Made by a program: the position numbers and the translations under genes. A DNA stretch of 21,601 nt from a virus, in IMG/VR virus record IMGVR_UViG_3300042691_049256, positions 1-21,601 of that record; one strand, 5' to 3'. The notes beneath the pieces were generated by a model that worked only from the letters and a program-made list of their open reading frames with translations, was not told the DNA's origin and made no database searches. Every line of letters begins with the position of its first letter. The first letter of the stretch is position 1. Positions 1 through 7,396 of this stretch are shown in pieces.

Positions 1-35
1 CAAGTAAAAGAAAAAAAAGATCTAAGAAAAAATAA
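1..35 (+). CDS. 3' end of a lysine-rich protein (partial)
   Basis: The frame beginning at base 3 reads SKRKKRSKKK and ends in TAA at 33-35. The start lies outside the window. The composition matches the basic C-termini of three nearby small proteins (ending KKAKRKK, KKGSKKK and SKKRKSK), so this is probably the tail of another member of that group. Only ten residues are visible, so nothing can be said about function. Confidence 0.4.
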   Translation, partial: SKRKKRSKKK

Positions 36-49
36 TAGGAGAAAGTATC

Positions 50-830
50 ATGGGCAAAGTTGCTTGGGACTATATTGTTCCCGTAAAACTACCAGCTGAC
101 CTAAAAGGTGTTACACCTGGTAAGCTTCCAGCTAATCTGTTGGTTGGTATAGAGGGTGGTGGCAAGCTTCATTGGCTAGCTGCAGCGGCTTATTGCGCCA
201 TGGATGAGAAGGCAAAAGCAGATGGAGTTGAGCTCAAGCCAACTTCTGCTGGTGATACTTATAGAACCTATGAATCACAACTTGCTGGCTTTAGGCAGCG
301 CTATCAGCTTGAAGAAATTGCTGGTCAAAGTACTCGTACATTTGAAGGCAAGAAATGGTATCTAAAAAAGGGCATGGCGCCTTTGGCAGCTCCTGGTTCA
401 TCACAGCACAACTTGCGGAATTGCAGTTGACATTGCCAATGCTGCTGAACCAAAGCGCATTAACTGGCTCATTGCAAACGTAAAAGATTTTGGTTGGTCA
501 TGGGAAGTAGTTCCCGAAGAGCCTTGGCACATACGCTATGTATGTGGAGACAACCCACCACCAGCAGTTGCTGCATGGATGGAAAGAAATGGTGTCAAAA
601 AACCAGAAGCTGGTGTTGCAAATCTAAATAATACACCTGCTGGCGGAAACGCAAAAACAAAATCAATTCAAGAAGCACTAAAGAAAAAAGGGATTTATGC
701 TGGTCCAATTAACGGAGAAATGGACGCAGCAACCAAAGAAGCAATTAAAGCTTTTAAGGTAGCTAACAAATTGCCAGCAGATTCTGTTCCTGGGCCTAAG
801 GTCATGGAACTCTTGGGAATTAAAGCATAG
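50..830 (+). CDS. Endolysin: M15 (VanY/D,D-carboxypeptidase-like) peptidase with PG-binding domain, interrupted at CGGA 416-419
   Basis: Cell-wall peptidase that would cut the peptide part of peptidoglycan during lysis. Start ATG at 50 has an AGGAG ribosome site at 37-41. In the start frame the protein stops at 430, but dropping one base at 416 restores one product of about 259 residues. The joined protein carries the M15 zinc motif SxHxxGxAxD (H120, G123, D127) and the second motif EPWH (E157, H160). A C-terminal PG_binding_1 repeat covers about 204-257. The break falls exactly on the motif glycine (G123), written CGGA instead of GGA. Reading CGGA as one four-base glycine codon gives an intact enzyme; otherwise the gene is a frameshift mutant or carries a sequence error. 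The domain call is firm; whether the gene is functional is open. Confidence 0.85.
416..419 (+). other. In-frame CGGA quadruplet at a +1 frameshift (endolysin)
   Basis: The start frame runs AAC TTG CGG AAT and stops at 428-430. Skipping C416 gives AAC TTG GGA ATT GCA GTT GAC, which restores the zinc-binding motif. Position 123 is the conserved glycine of SxHxxGxAxD. Removing G415 instead gives N-F-G-I-A, equally compatible with the family, so the exact extra base is ambiguous, but a CGGA at the glycine codon is what the sequence shows. Confidence 0.8.
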
Positions 831-834
831 TGCC

Positions 835-1071
835 ATGGAGCAGATTACTGTTGCTCTCATTGGCGTTGTCGGTGCTATTCTTGTTACTCTTTTAGAAAAA
901 AGTAGAAGAGAAAATAAAGAAGATCATGGTTATGTTAGAGATCATTTAACTAGAATAGAATATAAAATTGATGATCACATCAATGATCATGCTGTAGCTT
1001 CTTTTGATTTTATTAAAAAGAAAACTAATACAAAGAAAAAGGAAATAGCAAATGGCAGCAAAAAAAGATAA
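835..1071 (+). CDS. Small one-helix membrane protein, candidate holin or lysis accessory
   Basis: 78 residues. An N-terminal hydrophobic segment at about 4-20 (ITVALIGVVGAILVTLL) is followed by a long charged helix-prone tail rich in Lys, Asp and His, ending KKR. This N-in/C-out or N-out/C-in single-span plan with a charged tail occurs in small actinophage membrane proteins next to endolysins. It starts 4 bp after the endolysin stop and overlaps the next gene by 20 bp, so it belongs to the same transcript. No strong ribosome site is seen before the ATG at 835, so it may depend on coupling to the endolysin. The lysis role is inferred from position only; a typical r1t-like holin is encoded elsewhere at 13309-13560. 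Confidence 0.6.
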   Translation: MEQITVALIGVVGAILVTLLEKSRRENKEDHGYVRDHLTRIEYKIDDHINDHAVASFDFIKKKTNTKKKEIANGSKKR

Positions 1072-1261
1072 GAAATGGATTCAAAAAGCAATTAAAAGAC
1101 CTGGGGCTTTTACTGCTAAGGCAAAAAAGGCTAACAAATCAGTAGCAGCAATGGCTGCTGCAGTTACAAAGAATCCTAGCAAGTATAGTGCAACAACAGT
1201 CCGCCAAGCTAACCTTGCAAAAACGCTTAGAAAAATTAGCAAAAAGAGGAAGAGCAAATAA
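1052..1261 (+). CDS. Small basic Ala/Lys-rich phage protein
   Basis: 69 residues, very basic. The N-terminal KKWIQKAIKRPGAF stretch (7-20), a central Ala-rich part and a C-terminal LAKTLRKISKKRKSK tail resemble small conserved proteins common in environmental phage genomes; I know no function for them. Charge and size would fit DNA binding or a minor virion role, but nothing proves either. It overlaps the preceding gene by 20 bp and its TAA shares the A of the next gene's ATG (TAATG at 1259-1263), implying coupled translation. Confidence 0.65.
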   Translation: MAAKKDKKWIQKAIKRPGAFTAKAKKANKSVAAMAAAVTKNPSKYSATTVRQANLAKTLRKISKKRKSK

Positions 1262-1482
1262 TGCATTGCAATAATCACGAACATCATAAGCCAAACGGCG
1301 AACCATGCCACGATAACCGTGAACACTGTTGTGAGTCACATCACCACAACGGTCCAGAGGGCCCAAATCCACACGATGCCCACTACCATATAAACAAATA
1401 TGCCGTTCGTGCTTGGTTGATGAATGCTTTGTATCTTGGTCTCCACGCTGTGGAAATTTACTTAATTATAAAGTTGGTTTAA
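1261..1482 (+). CDS. His/Cys-rich metal-binding-like microprotein with C-terminal membrane helix
   Basis: 73 residues in two halves. Residues 1-44 are packed with potential metal ligands: about a dozen His plus four Cys in clusters such as HCNNHEHH, HCC and SHHH. Residues about 48-72 form one hydrophobic helix (WLMNALYLGLHAVEIYLIIKLV). Start ATG at 1261 has a GAGGA site at 1246-1250 and overlaps the previous stop by one base. The plan suggests a metal-chelating tail held at the membrane. I do not recognise the family. It could equally be a lysis-cassette protein whose His-rich head is incidental. Confidence 0.65.
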   Translation: MHCNNHEHHKPNGEPCHDNREHCCESHHHNGPEGPNPHDAHYHINKYAVRAWLMNALYLGLHAVEIYLIIKLV

Positions 1483-1484
1483 TT

Positions 1485-1664
1485 ATGGCTAAAGTAAACA
1501 AACCCACAAAACCAGCTCTGTGGTCTTCGGCTAAGTCACAAGCTAAAGCAAAGTTTGATGTTTATCCATCCGCTTATGCAAATGCATGGGCTGCAAAAAA
1601 ATATAAAGCTATGGGTGGAACTTGGAAAACAGTTTCCACAAAAAAAGCTAAAAGAAAAAAGTAA
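1485..1664 (+). CDS. Small basic phage protein with YPSAYAN motif
   Basis: 59 residues from ATG 1485, 2 bp after the previous stop. The in-frame ATG at 1413 lies deep inside the upstream gene and is a poorer start. The segment KFDVYPSAYANAWAAKKYK (27-41 region) followed by GGTWK is a recurring signature in small conserved proteins of marine and freshwater phages, some described as domains of unknown function. The C-terminus is KKAKRKK. The function is unknown; a minor virion or nucleic-acid-binding role would fit the charge. Confidence 0.65.
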   Translation: MAKVNKPTKPALWSSAKSQAKAKFDVYPSAYANAWAAKKYKAMGGTWKTVSTKKAKRKK

Positions 1665-1673
1665 TAAAACTCT

Positions 1674-1958
1674 ATGCCTGGTCCAAAAGGTGTTGGCTTA
1701 ACCAAGTGGTTTGATCAAAAGTGGGTCAACATTGGTGCGCCTAAAAAAAAGGGAAAATGGCAGCCGTGTGGAACATCTGGAGCAGGTGGTTCAGGATACG
1801 CTAAATGTGTGCCAGTTGCAAAAGCTAACTCAATGTCATCATCACAAAGAAAAAGCGCAGTGCAAAGAAAAAGAGCACAGGGTGCAGCAAAAAAGGGCGT
1901 AAAAGGACAAGCTCCAAAAAATATTTCTACCTTTAAAAAAGGATCAAAAAAGAAATAG
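1674..1958 (+). CDS. Small basic phage protein with paired cysteines
   Basis: 94 residues. An N-terminal part with KWVNIGAPKKKGKWQPCGTS, a second cysteine in YAKCVPVAKA, then SSSQRKSAVQRKRAQGAA and a Lys-rich end. The order W-x-[DN]-I...PCG...KCVP.AKA.SM...QRKSA..RKR is a pattern I associate with a family of unknown function in phages (possibly DUF6321-like; unverified). It follows the previous gene by 9 bp and ends just before a promoter-like element at 1959. Together with the genes at 1052 and 1485 it forms a trio of small basic proteins. Confidence 0.65.
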   Translation: MPGPKGVGLTKWFDQKWVNIGAPKKKGKWQPCGTSGAGGSGYAKCVPVAKANSMSSSQRKSAVQRKRAQGAAKKGVKGQAPKNISTFKKGSKKK

Positions 1959-1973
1959 TGGTATACTTTTTAC
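1959..1973 (+). promoter_or_regulatory. Leaderless promoter: TGGTATACT, 6 nt, ATG
   Basis: Extended -10 TGG TATACT (1959-1967) sits exactly 6 nt before ATG 1974, so transcription would begin at or beside the start codon. No ribosome site is present. The same arrangement recurs at 2778, 12083 and, on the minus strand, 20551. Confidence 0.65.
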
Positions 1974-2765
1974 ATGAGCGATTTTGGCACTTACTATACA
2001 AATACGTCATACCAAGATATCTGGGATAATCCTGATAGAGTTCGCCAACATCTTCTAGAACACAAGGTTTTAGTTTTTAGAAATATAAAAACATCCTTAG
2101 AAGATCAAATTAAATTGATGGAACATTTATACCCATCAAGTAATCACTTGCGAATTCTTAAAGACGTAGACCATGCTCCGTTGTTTGATCTCTTTTCAAG
2201 AAACGCACAACCAATGCCAGGTGAAGGTGATCATTTTGCTAGATGGCATACCGATGATAGTTGGCTACAAGAGCCAGTAGATATTGACTGTATCCATATG
2301 TATCATTTAGATGATGTCACTGGCGGTCAAACTAGATGGGTTGATTTAGAAAAAATTTACACATTGCTAGATGAAGAAACTCTTTCTTTTGTAAAAAGTG
2401 TAAAAGTTAAAAAACAATGGAACGCAGATGATATAAATGATCCTCTCTACAGAGAAGAATCAGAAAACATTTACCACCCTGCGTTAAGAACTCATCCACA
2501 AACTGGTAAAACTTCTATTTTTTACCCTGGTCTCACTACTCTTGGAAAAGACCAAGATAAATGGTCTAAGTATAACGAAGTTTTATTTAAACTATTTGAA
2601 GATCACAATAATATTTTTATGTTAGACTGGAAAAAGGACGATTTGGTTATATGGGATAACCGTTGTACAGCCCACTGTTTGATGGGCGGTTTTAGTTTGG
2701 GTAGCAGAATTTTTAATAAAATAGAGATCGGAAAATCAAAACCATTTTACAATGAAGTGATGTGA
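1974..2765 (+). CDS. TauD-type 2-oxoglutarate/Fe(II) dioxygenase
   Basis: 263 residues, the usual size for the TauD/TfdA family, which couples 2-oxoglutarate decarboxylation to hydroxylation of a small substrate. The iron facial triad is visible: H92-T-D94 in RWHTDD and distal H234 in CTAHCLMGG, with the 2-oxoglutarate-binding arginine at R245 (GSRIF). The GGQTRW segment (117-122) matches the family core. The C-terminal block AHxxxGGFSLGxRIF is shared with the dioxygenase at 20568-21422, so the two are paralogues. Expression appears to start leaderlessly from the promoter just upstream. The substrate is unknown; being first in a glycosyltransferase block suggests a sugar- or amino-acid-modifying step. 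Confidence 0.85.
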   Translation: MSDFGTYYTNTSYQDIWDNPDRVRQHLLEHKVLVFRNIKTSLEDQIKLMEHLYPSSNHLRILKDVDHAPLFDLFSRNAQPMPGEGDHFARWHTDDSWLQEPVDIDCIHMYHLDDVTGGQTRWVDLEKIYTLLDEETLSFVKSVKVKKQWNADDINDPLYREESENIYHPALRTHPQTGKTSIFYPGLTTLGKDQDKWSKYNEVLFKLFEDHNNIFMLDWKKDDLVIWDNRCTAHCLMGGFSLGSRIFNKIEIGKSKPFYNEVM

Positions 2766-2777
2766 TATAATTATCTA
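2763..2777 (+). promoter_or_regulatory. Leaderless promoter: TGATATAAT, 6 nt, ATG
   Basis: TGA TATAAT (2763-2771) lies 6 nt before ATG 2778 and overlaps the stop of the preceding dioxygenase gene. It has a consensus -10 and no ribosome site, identical in layout to the element at 1959-1973. Confidence 0.65.
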
Positions 2778-2987
2778 ATGCAAACGGGTGGTCCATTTGA
2801 TGGCTTTATGCCAATGATTACTGATGTAGTTATATCAGGAAAAACCGCATCAATTACTTCCGATGGTCAACTTGTTGATGTATATTGTTTGACGATAAAA
2901 ACTCTTGAAAAAGAATATGTTTTCAGTGTGCTTCCAAACGATTTACAAAAACTTCACTTCCTGATTCTTAAGGTTTTAATGTCATGA
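2778..2987 (+). CDS. Hypothetical 69-aa protein
   Basis: 69 residues, mixed polar and hydrophobic, predicted mostly beta from its alternating pattern (VVISGKTASITSDGQLVDVY), with a hydrophobic C-terminus. No motif recognised. It sits between two dioxygenase genes, follows the first by 12 bp, and its TGA overlaps the ATG of the next gene (ATGA at 2984-2987), so it is co-translated with the HxE dioxygenase. A partner or accessory role for that enzyme is possible but unproven. Confidence 0.6.
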   Translation: MQTGGPFDGFMPMITDVVISGKTASITSDGQLVDVYCLTIKTLEKEYVFSVLPNDLQKLHFLILKVLMS

Positions 2988-3775
2988 GTTCGGTCTATAT
3001 TAGAAAGAATATTTTTTTAGGAGATGTTCCACCAACTCCATCTAGTCCAAATGATCCATCTGCTTATCTACCACATATAGCGGAGCTTTTGGTTGAGCAT
3101 GGACAAGACTATGGAACTCCTGTTGGTTATATCCAAGAACAAAATGGATCTTTAATACAAAATATTCTTCCTGTTTATAAAACAGAACTTGAGCAAATAT
3201 CCACTTCATCCAAAGTAACACTTGGCCTTCATACGGAAACAGCTTTCCATCCTTATAAGCCTGACTATATACTTCTTTTATGCTTAAGGGGTGACCCAAA
3301 TGCAGCCACAACCTACGCAAAAATTGATGATATCCTAACGCACATCCCGCAAAAATATATAGATGTACTAAAACAAAATTGGTTTGTAACTGGAGTTGAC
3401 ATTAGTTTTAGAACTAATGGCGAAGAAGATATTGAAATACCTGTTTCAATTATTAAGGAAGACGAAATAGATGGTTTATCTTTTATATATGACGAAACTG
3501 TCATAAGACCCACAAATGAAGATGCGGCTGAAGCTTTATCTTTTTTGAGAAAAGCAATTTCTTTTGCAACAAAAGAAGTAATTTTAAAAACTGGAGATCT
3601 TTTACTAATCAATAATCATAAGGCTGTTCATGGTAGAAAACCATTTAAGGCAAGATATGATGGAACAGATAGGTGGCTGCAAAGATTACTAGTGCGTAAA
3701 ACTTTGCCACCAAAAGATTTTTTGATGTATAATAATATTATTAATGTAGAACTAAAAGATATGGTTAACCAATGA
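2984..3775 (+). CDS. Clavaminate-synthase-like (Asn/Arg hydroxylase type) Fe(II)/2OG dioxygenase
   Basis: 263 residues. The iron motif is H83-T-E85 in GLHTETAFHPYKPDY, using Glu instead of the common Asp. This HTE form, followed by AFHPYRPDY-like and LLCLR segments and ATTYA, is characteristic of the clavaminate synthase / AsnO / VioC group, which hydroxylates the beta carbon of arginine, asparagine or related amino acids. The distal half also fits: AVHGR (H216) and DGTDRWLQR (R230/R234). These enzymes act on free or carrier-bound amino acids, so this is the best substrate hint in the block. Start and stop overlap the neighbours by ATGA. Family call is strong; the exact substrate cannot be read. 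Confidence 0.85.
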   Translation: MSSVYIRKNIFLGDVPPTPSSPNDPSAYLPHIAELLVEHGQDYGTPVGYIQEQNGSLIQNILPVYKTELEQISTSSKVTLGLHTETAFHPYKPDYILLLCLRGDPNAATTYAKIDDILTHIPQKYIDVLKQNWFVTGVDISFRTNGEEDIEIPVSIIKEDEIDGLSFIYDETVIRPTNEDAAEALSFLRKAISFATKEVILKTGDLLLINNHKAVHGRKPFKARYDGTDRWLQRLLVRKTLPPKDFLMYNNIINVELKDMVNQ

Positions 3776-4494
3776 ACCCAAAAGTTTCTGTTATTCTAAC
3801 AAGTTATAATAAGCCTGCCTTTTTAGAAAAGGCAATTAAATCTGTTTTATCTCAAACATATGATAATTATGAATTAATTATTGCAGATGACAACTCAGAT
3901 AATGTTAAAGTATTTGAAGTTATTGCGAAGTATCAGGACATTAAAAATGTAAAGTTTTTTAATTCTTTTGTTAAAGATGAAGACCGCTTAAAGACAGCGC
4001 GCTATGCTACACAAATAAACAAGGCCGTTAAAGAATACTCAGGTGGTAAGTATATTTGCTACTTAGCTGATGACGACTACTACTACCCCGAGATGCTGGA
4101 AAAGCTTGTAGAAACGGCTGAAAAATACTCCTACGATGTTTGTTTTTGTGCGCAACACATCAGAGATATTGATGGAAATATAGATGGTGGAGGTGCACCT
4201 GGTGTGGGTGTTCGTTTTTTTGGTACCCCTCTTGTTAGAGGAGCGGATAAGCTTGATCACAATCAAGTTATGACTACAAGAAAGTCTTTCGATGTAGTTG
4301 GTGGTTGGGATGATAGTCCTTGGTGGTGGAGTGGAGCAGACGCAGGTTTTTTTGATAGACTTGAAAAAAATGGATTCATATTTTATCCAATTAATTATGT
4401 ACAGCCTCTTCAAGCTAAAGTCTATAGAGAAAAATCTGTTCAATGGAATATGGCCAATAATTTAAATCCAGACGGAGGAACAAAATTAATATGA
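3772..4494 (+). CDS. Family 2 glycosyltransferase (GT-A)
   Basis: 240 residues. The N-terminus is a classic GT2 fold start: VSVILTSYNKPAFLEKAI (5-22), a nucleotide-sugar-binding ADDN at 38-41, and the metal-binding DDD at 100-102 in YLADDDYYYP. An acceptor-side motif GGWDD follows near 180. It transfers a sugar from a nucleotide-sugar donor; donor and acceptor are unknown. It overlaps both neighbours by 4 bp (ATGA), so it belongs to one transcript with the HxE dioxygenase and the next two transferases. Confidence 0.85.
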   Translation: MNPKVSVILTSYNKPAFLEKAIKSVLSQTYDNYELIIADDNSDNVKVFEVIAKYQDIKNVKFFNSFVKDEDRLKTARYATQINKAVKEYSGGKYICYLADDDYYYPEMLEKLVETAEKYSYDVCFCAQHIRDIDGNIDGGGAPGVGVRFFGTPLVRGADKLDHNQVMTTRKSFDVVGGWDDSPWWWSGADAGFFDRLEKNGFIFYPINYVQPLQAKVYREKSVQWNMANNLNPDGGTKLI

Positions 4495-5378
4495 CAATTA
4501 ACCTATGGGCCATAGCTATGGCTAAAGATGAGGGTGACATTATTGAGCACACTATGTGCCATTTGGCAGCAAATGGAATTGATGGTTTAATTGTCGCAAA
4601 TAATTTATCTAAAGATAATACCTTAGATAAAATGGAAGCCGCCAAAGAAAAAATAAATAAAGCTTATCCAAATATAGAAGTAATTCTTTTAGAAGACAAT
4701 GTATTGGCATATACTCAGTCTCAGAAGATGACTACGCTAGGAGAAATGGCTAGAAAAAATGGGGCGCAATGGATTATCCCATTTGATATAGATGAGATTT
4801 GGTATTCCCCAAATAGTTCTTTAAAGCAAGCTTTTATAGATCTTGACAATCAAAATTATGATGTGTATAGAACTCTATATACAAACCATTCTATAACAGA
4901 ATTTGATCCCATTGGTGAATCCCCATTCCATTCCATGGTTTGGAAATGGAACCTACCGACTAATCATAAAAGTGCGTTTAGATTTAGACCATCAGATAGA
5001 TTTGTTTCGATTTCTAATGGGAACCATTTAGTTAATTACAACGGTGCTGGTTTCAATGCTGGTGCTAAAGTTGCTATAGATGATTATGGTGATGACAAAA
5101 TTGTCTTTGGTCCACAGACTGTCCAAATTAGACACTTTCAATGGAGATCACTTGATCATTTCATGAGAAAAATATTAAACGCTTATGAATCGTGCAGAGC
5201 TTTAGGTCCAGGTGCTGACTTATACAATGGGGCAGCTTGGGCAGAGCACTTTAAAATTTATGAAGCTTATGGAACTAAAGGATTGGAAGATTATTTCCAT
5301 AAAAATATATTAGTCACTGGCAATACTGGATCATTAATAAATGATCCAGCTCCTTTAGTGGGGTTACCCCATGCATAG
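4491..5378 (+). CDS. Glycosyltransferase (Glyco_tranf_2_4 / GT92-like)
   Basis: 295 residues. The opening AIAMAKDEGDIIEH (7-20) with the following NGIDGLIVANNLSKDNT is the signature of the family often annotated Glyco_tranf_2_4 or DUF23/GT92-like. The metal-binding motif is D99-I-D101 (PFDIDEIW). The C-terminal part has HFQWRS and NG.AWAEH stretches typical of the same group. It probably extends or caps a glycan begun by the previous transferase. It overlaps the next gene by 8 bp. Confidence 0.82.
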   Translation: MTINLWAIAMAKDEGDIIEHTMCHLAANGIDGLIVANNLSKDNTLDKMEAAKEKINKAYPNIEVILLEDNVLAYTQSQKMTTLGEMARKNGAQWIIPFDIDEIWYSPNSSLKQAFIDLDNQNYDVYRTLYTNHSITEFDPIGESPFHSMVWKWNLPTNHKSAFRFRPSDRFVSISNGNHLVNYNGAGFNAGAKVAIDDYGDDKIVFGPQTVQIRHFQWRSLDHFMRKILNAYESCRALGPGADLYNGAAWAEHFKIYEAYGTKGLEDYFHKNILVTGNTGSLINDPAPLVGLPHA

Positions 5379-6027
5379 AGTTTCTTTAGTTGTAATAACA
5401 GATGGTAGACAAGATTGTATTCAGAGAACTATTGACCAGTTTGATTCAACTGTATCATATCCTTTTGTTGAAAGAATTATAATAAATGATTCAGGAGATA
5501 TAAGGTATCATAACTTTTTAGTAAGCCGTTTTCCAAAATTTAAAGTTGTTTCCCATGAACAAAGAAGAGGATTAGCTGGAGCTGTCCAATCTGCGTGGGA
5601 TTCAGTTTCTCAAGAAACTCAATACATTTTCCATTTAGAGGATGATTTTTTATTTAACACATCAATCAATATTGATCACATGATAAATATTCTTTTAGAA
5701 AATACTTATTTGGTACAAATGGCTATGGTTAGAGCACCGGTAAATCCACCAGAAGAACAGGTTGGAGGATTTGTTTTTCAACATCTTGAGGATTACCACC
5801 AAAAAAATGGTTGGTTTGAACATGGTCGTTTATTTACACTAAACCCATGCATTTACCCTATGTCAACAGTAAAAATTGGTTGGCCAGATCATGGCGGAGA
5901 GTCTGAATTTACTTCAAAGGTTCATTCTCTAAATAAAGAATACAGATTTGGTTTTTACGGCGACATATATGATAAGCCAATAGTTACACACATTGGTGGA
6001 AGAAGAAGTGAAGACTGGTTTTTGTAA
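5371..6027 (+). CDS. GT-A glycosyltransferase-like protein
   Basis: 218 residues. The N-terminus HRVSLVVITDGRQDCIQRTI is a GT-A start, and FHLEDDFLF (E90-D91-D92) is the metal-binding acidic motif. It ends in a short basic GGRRSEDWFL tail. It is smaller than typical GT2 enzymes and resembles phage and bacterial GT-A proteins of unknown acceptor. Its TAA shares a base with the next ATG (TAATG), so translation is coupled to the methyltransferase. Confidence 0.75.
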   Translation: MHRVSLVVITDGRQDCIQRTIDQFDSTVSYPFVERIIINDSGDIRYHNFLVSRFPKFKVVSHEQRRGLAGAVQSAWDSVSQETQYIFHLEDDFLFNTSINIDHMINILLENTYLVQMAMVRAPVNPPEEQVGGFVFQHLEDYHQKNGWFEHGRLFTLNPCIYPMSTVKIGWPDHGGESEFTSKVHSLNKEYRFGFYGDIYDKPIVTHIGGRRSEDWFL

Positions 6028-6737
6028 TGACTAATAATTTATTGGTAAGTAAAAATAACGTATCATTTACTGTAGAAGACAGTAAAGAGCTACATCAAGA
6101 TATAGGTTATAATTTTTGGTCAGAAAAGTATTCTTCCTGGGAACCGGGCACCTTCAATTTTTTAGATAGATTTTTATCAAAAGATAAAGATTATTTAGAT
6201 ATAGGATCTTGGATCGGACCAACTGCAATATATGGTTCTTTCTTTTCAAGAAATGTAGTAGCCGTTGAGCCAGATCCAATTGCGCATAAGATACTGCAGA
6301 AAAATATATCTTTAAATTCCATTAAAAATATTAACGTAATACACAAAGCTGCTTCAGGAGTTAAGGAAGTTTATTTACAGTCAAATAACTTTTTAGGCGA
6401 TTCAATGACAAGAGTTTCTGAAAAAAATACGACTGGGATTAGTGCAGAAACAATTGGATTAGATGCCCTTTTATCAATGGGAGATTTTTCTCTGATAAAA
6501 ATAGATATAGAAGGACACGAATTTAGTTTAATTAATCATTACGCAGAAATTTTACAAGACTATAAAATCCCACTTTTATTATCTCTACATGGTCCGTTTT
6601 TTACAAACGGGGATGCACTAACTAGCCAACTAGTAAAAGATCTAGATAAAGTTAATAATATTTTAACTGAAAACGGTGAGCAGATTTCTAACAAAGACAT
6701 CACCAGCAACTTTGGATCATACCTTTTTACTTGGTAG
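6027..6737 (+). CDS. FkbM-family SAM-dependent methyltransferase
   Basis: 236 residues. SAM-binding motif I is YLDIGSWIGPTAIY (57-70), the acidic loop after strand beta-2 is VEPDP (80-84), and the FkbM signature is LIKIDIEGHEFSL (about 153-165). FkbM enzymes mostly O-methylate hydroxyl groups of sugars or polyketides. Placed after three glycosyltransferases, it most likely methylates the sugar product. N-terminal 50 residues are extra and not recognised. Confidence 0.85.
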   Translation: MTNNLLVSKNNVSFTVEDSKELHQDIGYNFWSEKYSSWEPGTFNFLDRFLSKDKDYLDIGSWIGPTAIYGSFFSRNVVAVEPDPIAHKILQKNISLNSIKNINVIHKAASGVKEVYLQSNNFLGDSMTRVSEKNTTGISAETIGLDALLSMGDFSLIKIDIEGHEFSLINHYAEILQDYKIPLLLSLHGPFFTNGDALTSQLVKDLDKVNNILTENGEQISNKDITSNFGSYLFTW

Positions 6738-6742
6738 CCTTT

Positions 6743-7379
6743 ATGGACTTAGTTGTAATTCGGAGCTGGTGGTCATTCTAAGGATCTAGAGTATTTATGC
6801 TCATCCGATAAGTATCAGGCCTGGAATATAATAGGTTATCTAGATGATAATTCTTCTGTTGAAAACTCTTCTTTACTCGGCAGTGTATCTCTTATTAATT
6901 CTTTGTTGGATAAATATCCTAATTTGAAATATACTATTGCAATTAATTCATCAAAGATAAGAAAAGAAATAGAATCAAAAATTAATAGAATCAACCAAGC
7001 AGCGAATCTTATACATGAAACAGCCTTAATAGGAACTTACTGCAGTTACGGGAATGGCTTAACTATGGGCCCTTACTCAGTTTTAACCACACGAGTACAT
7101 TTAGGCAAGCATGTACACATCAACACCGCTGCATCAATAAACCAATCTAGTTCAATAGGAGATTTCTGTACTGTTAGTCCTGGGGCCAGAATTTGTGGAG
7201 ATGTGAATGTTGGTGAAGCTACATCAATAGGTGCAGGAAGTGTTATTATCAACTTCAAAAATGTAGGAAGCAACTGTACACTTGGAGCAGGCACTGTTGT
7301 TATAGAGCATATAAGCGATGGTGCTACAGTCGTTGGTGTTCCAGGAAGAGAAATAAAAAAATTTGGAGAATACATTTAG
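6743..7379 (+). CDS. PglD/NeuD-type sugar acyltransferase, interrupted at CGGA 6761-6764
   Basis: From ATG 6743 the frame stops after 12 codons; treating 6761-6764 (CGGA) as one codon gives a 211-residue protein, the normal family length. It starts MDLVVIGAGGHSKDLEY, the nucleotide-sugar-binding motif of PglD/NeuD N- or O-acetyltransferases, continues IIGYLDDN, and then has a left-handed beta-helix (about 95-195, hexapeptides such as IGAGSVI and LGAGTVV) ending VVGVPGR. The interrupted codon is the first Gly of GAGGH. At the place where PglD has catalytic H125 (IEHECVIG) this protein has INQSSSIG, and the second PglD His is Thr, so catalysis may differ or the enzyme may be inactive. Expected role: acylation of a nucleotide-activated amino sugar for the glycosyltransferases upstream. 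Confidence 0.8.
6761..6764 (+). other. In-frame CGGA quadruplet at a +1 frameshift (acyltransferase)
   Basis: The start frame reads GTT GTA ATT CGG AGC and stops at 6779-6781. Skipping C6761 gives ATT GGA GCT GGT GGT CAT TCT, the conserved I-G-A-G-G-H-S. The context matches the endolysin site at 416-419: one extra C before a required GGA glycine codon. Confidence 0.8.
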
Positions 7380-7391
7380 TTCTGGTATACT
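7363..7391 (+). promoter_or_regulatory. Promoter with extended -10
   Basis: TTGGAG at 7363-7368, a 17-bp spacer, and TATACT at 7386-7391 preceded by TGG (7383-7385). This is the best -35/-10 pair in the window. It overlaps the end of the acyltransferase gene and would start RNA near 7397-7399. Confidence 0.65.
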
Positions 7392-7396
7392 TTGTC

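Noticed and set aside
416-419. Ordinary programmed +1 slippage at TTG CGG
   Set aside because: Re-pairing of the P-site tRNA from TTG to TGC is poor, no stimulatory ribosome-site or pseudoknot is visible, and the second site (ATT to TTC) has a different P-site codon. The shared element is CGGA itself.
1413-1664. Longer start for the YPSAYAN protein
   Set aside because: The extra 24 residues lie inside the preceding membrane-protein gene; ATG 1485 begins just after that gene's stop.
4063-4443. 126-aa open frame antisense to the first glycosyltransferase
   Set aside because: No ribosome site or motif; it is a shadow of the well-supported transferase on the other strand.
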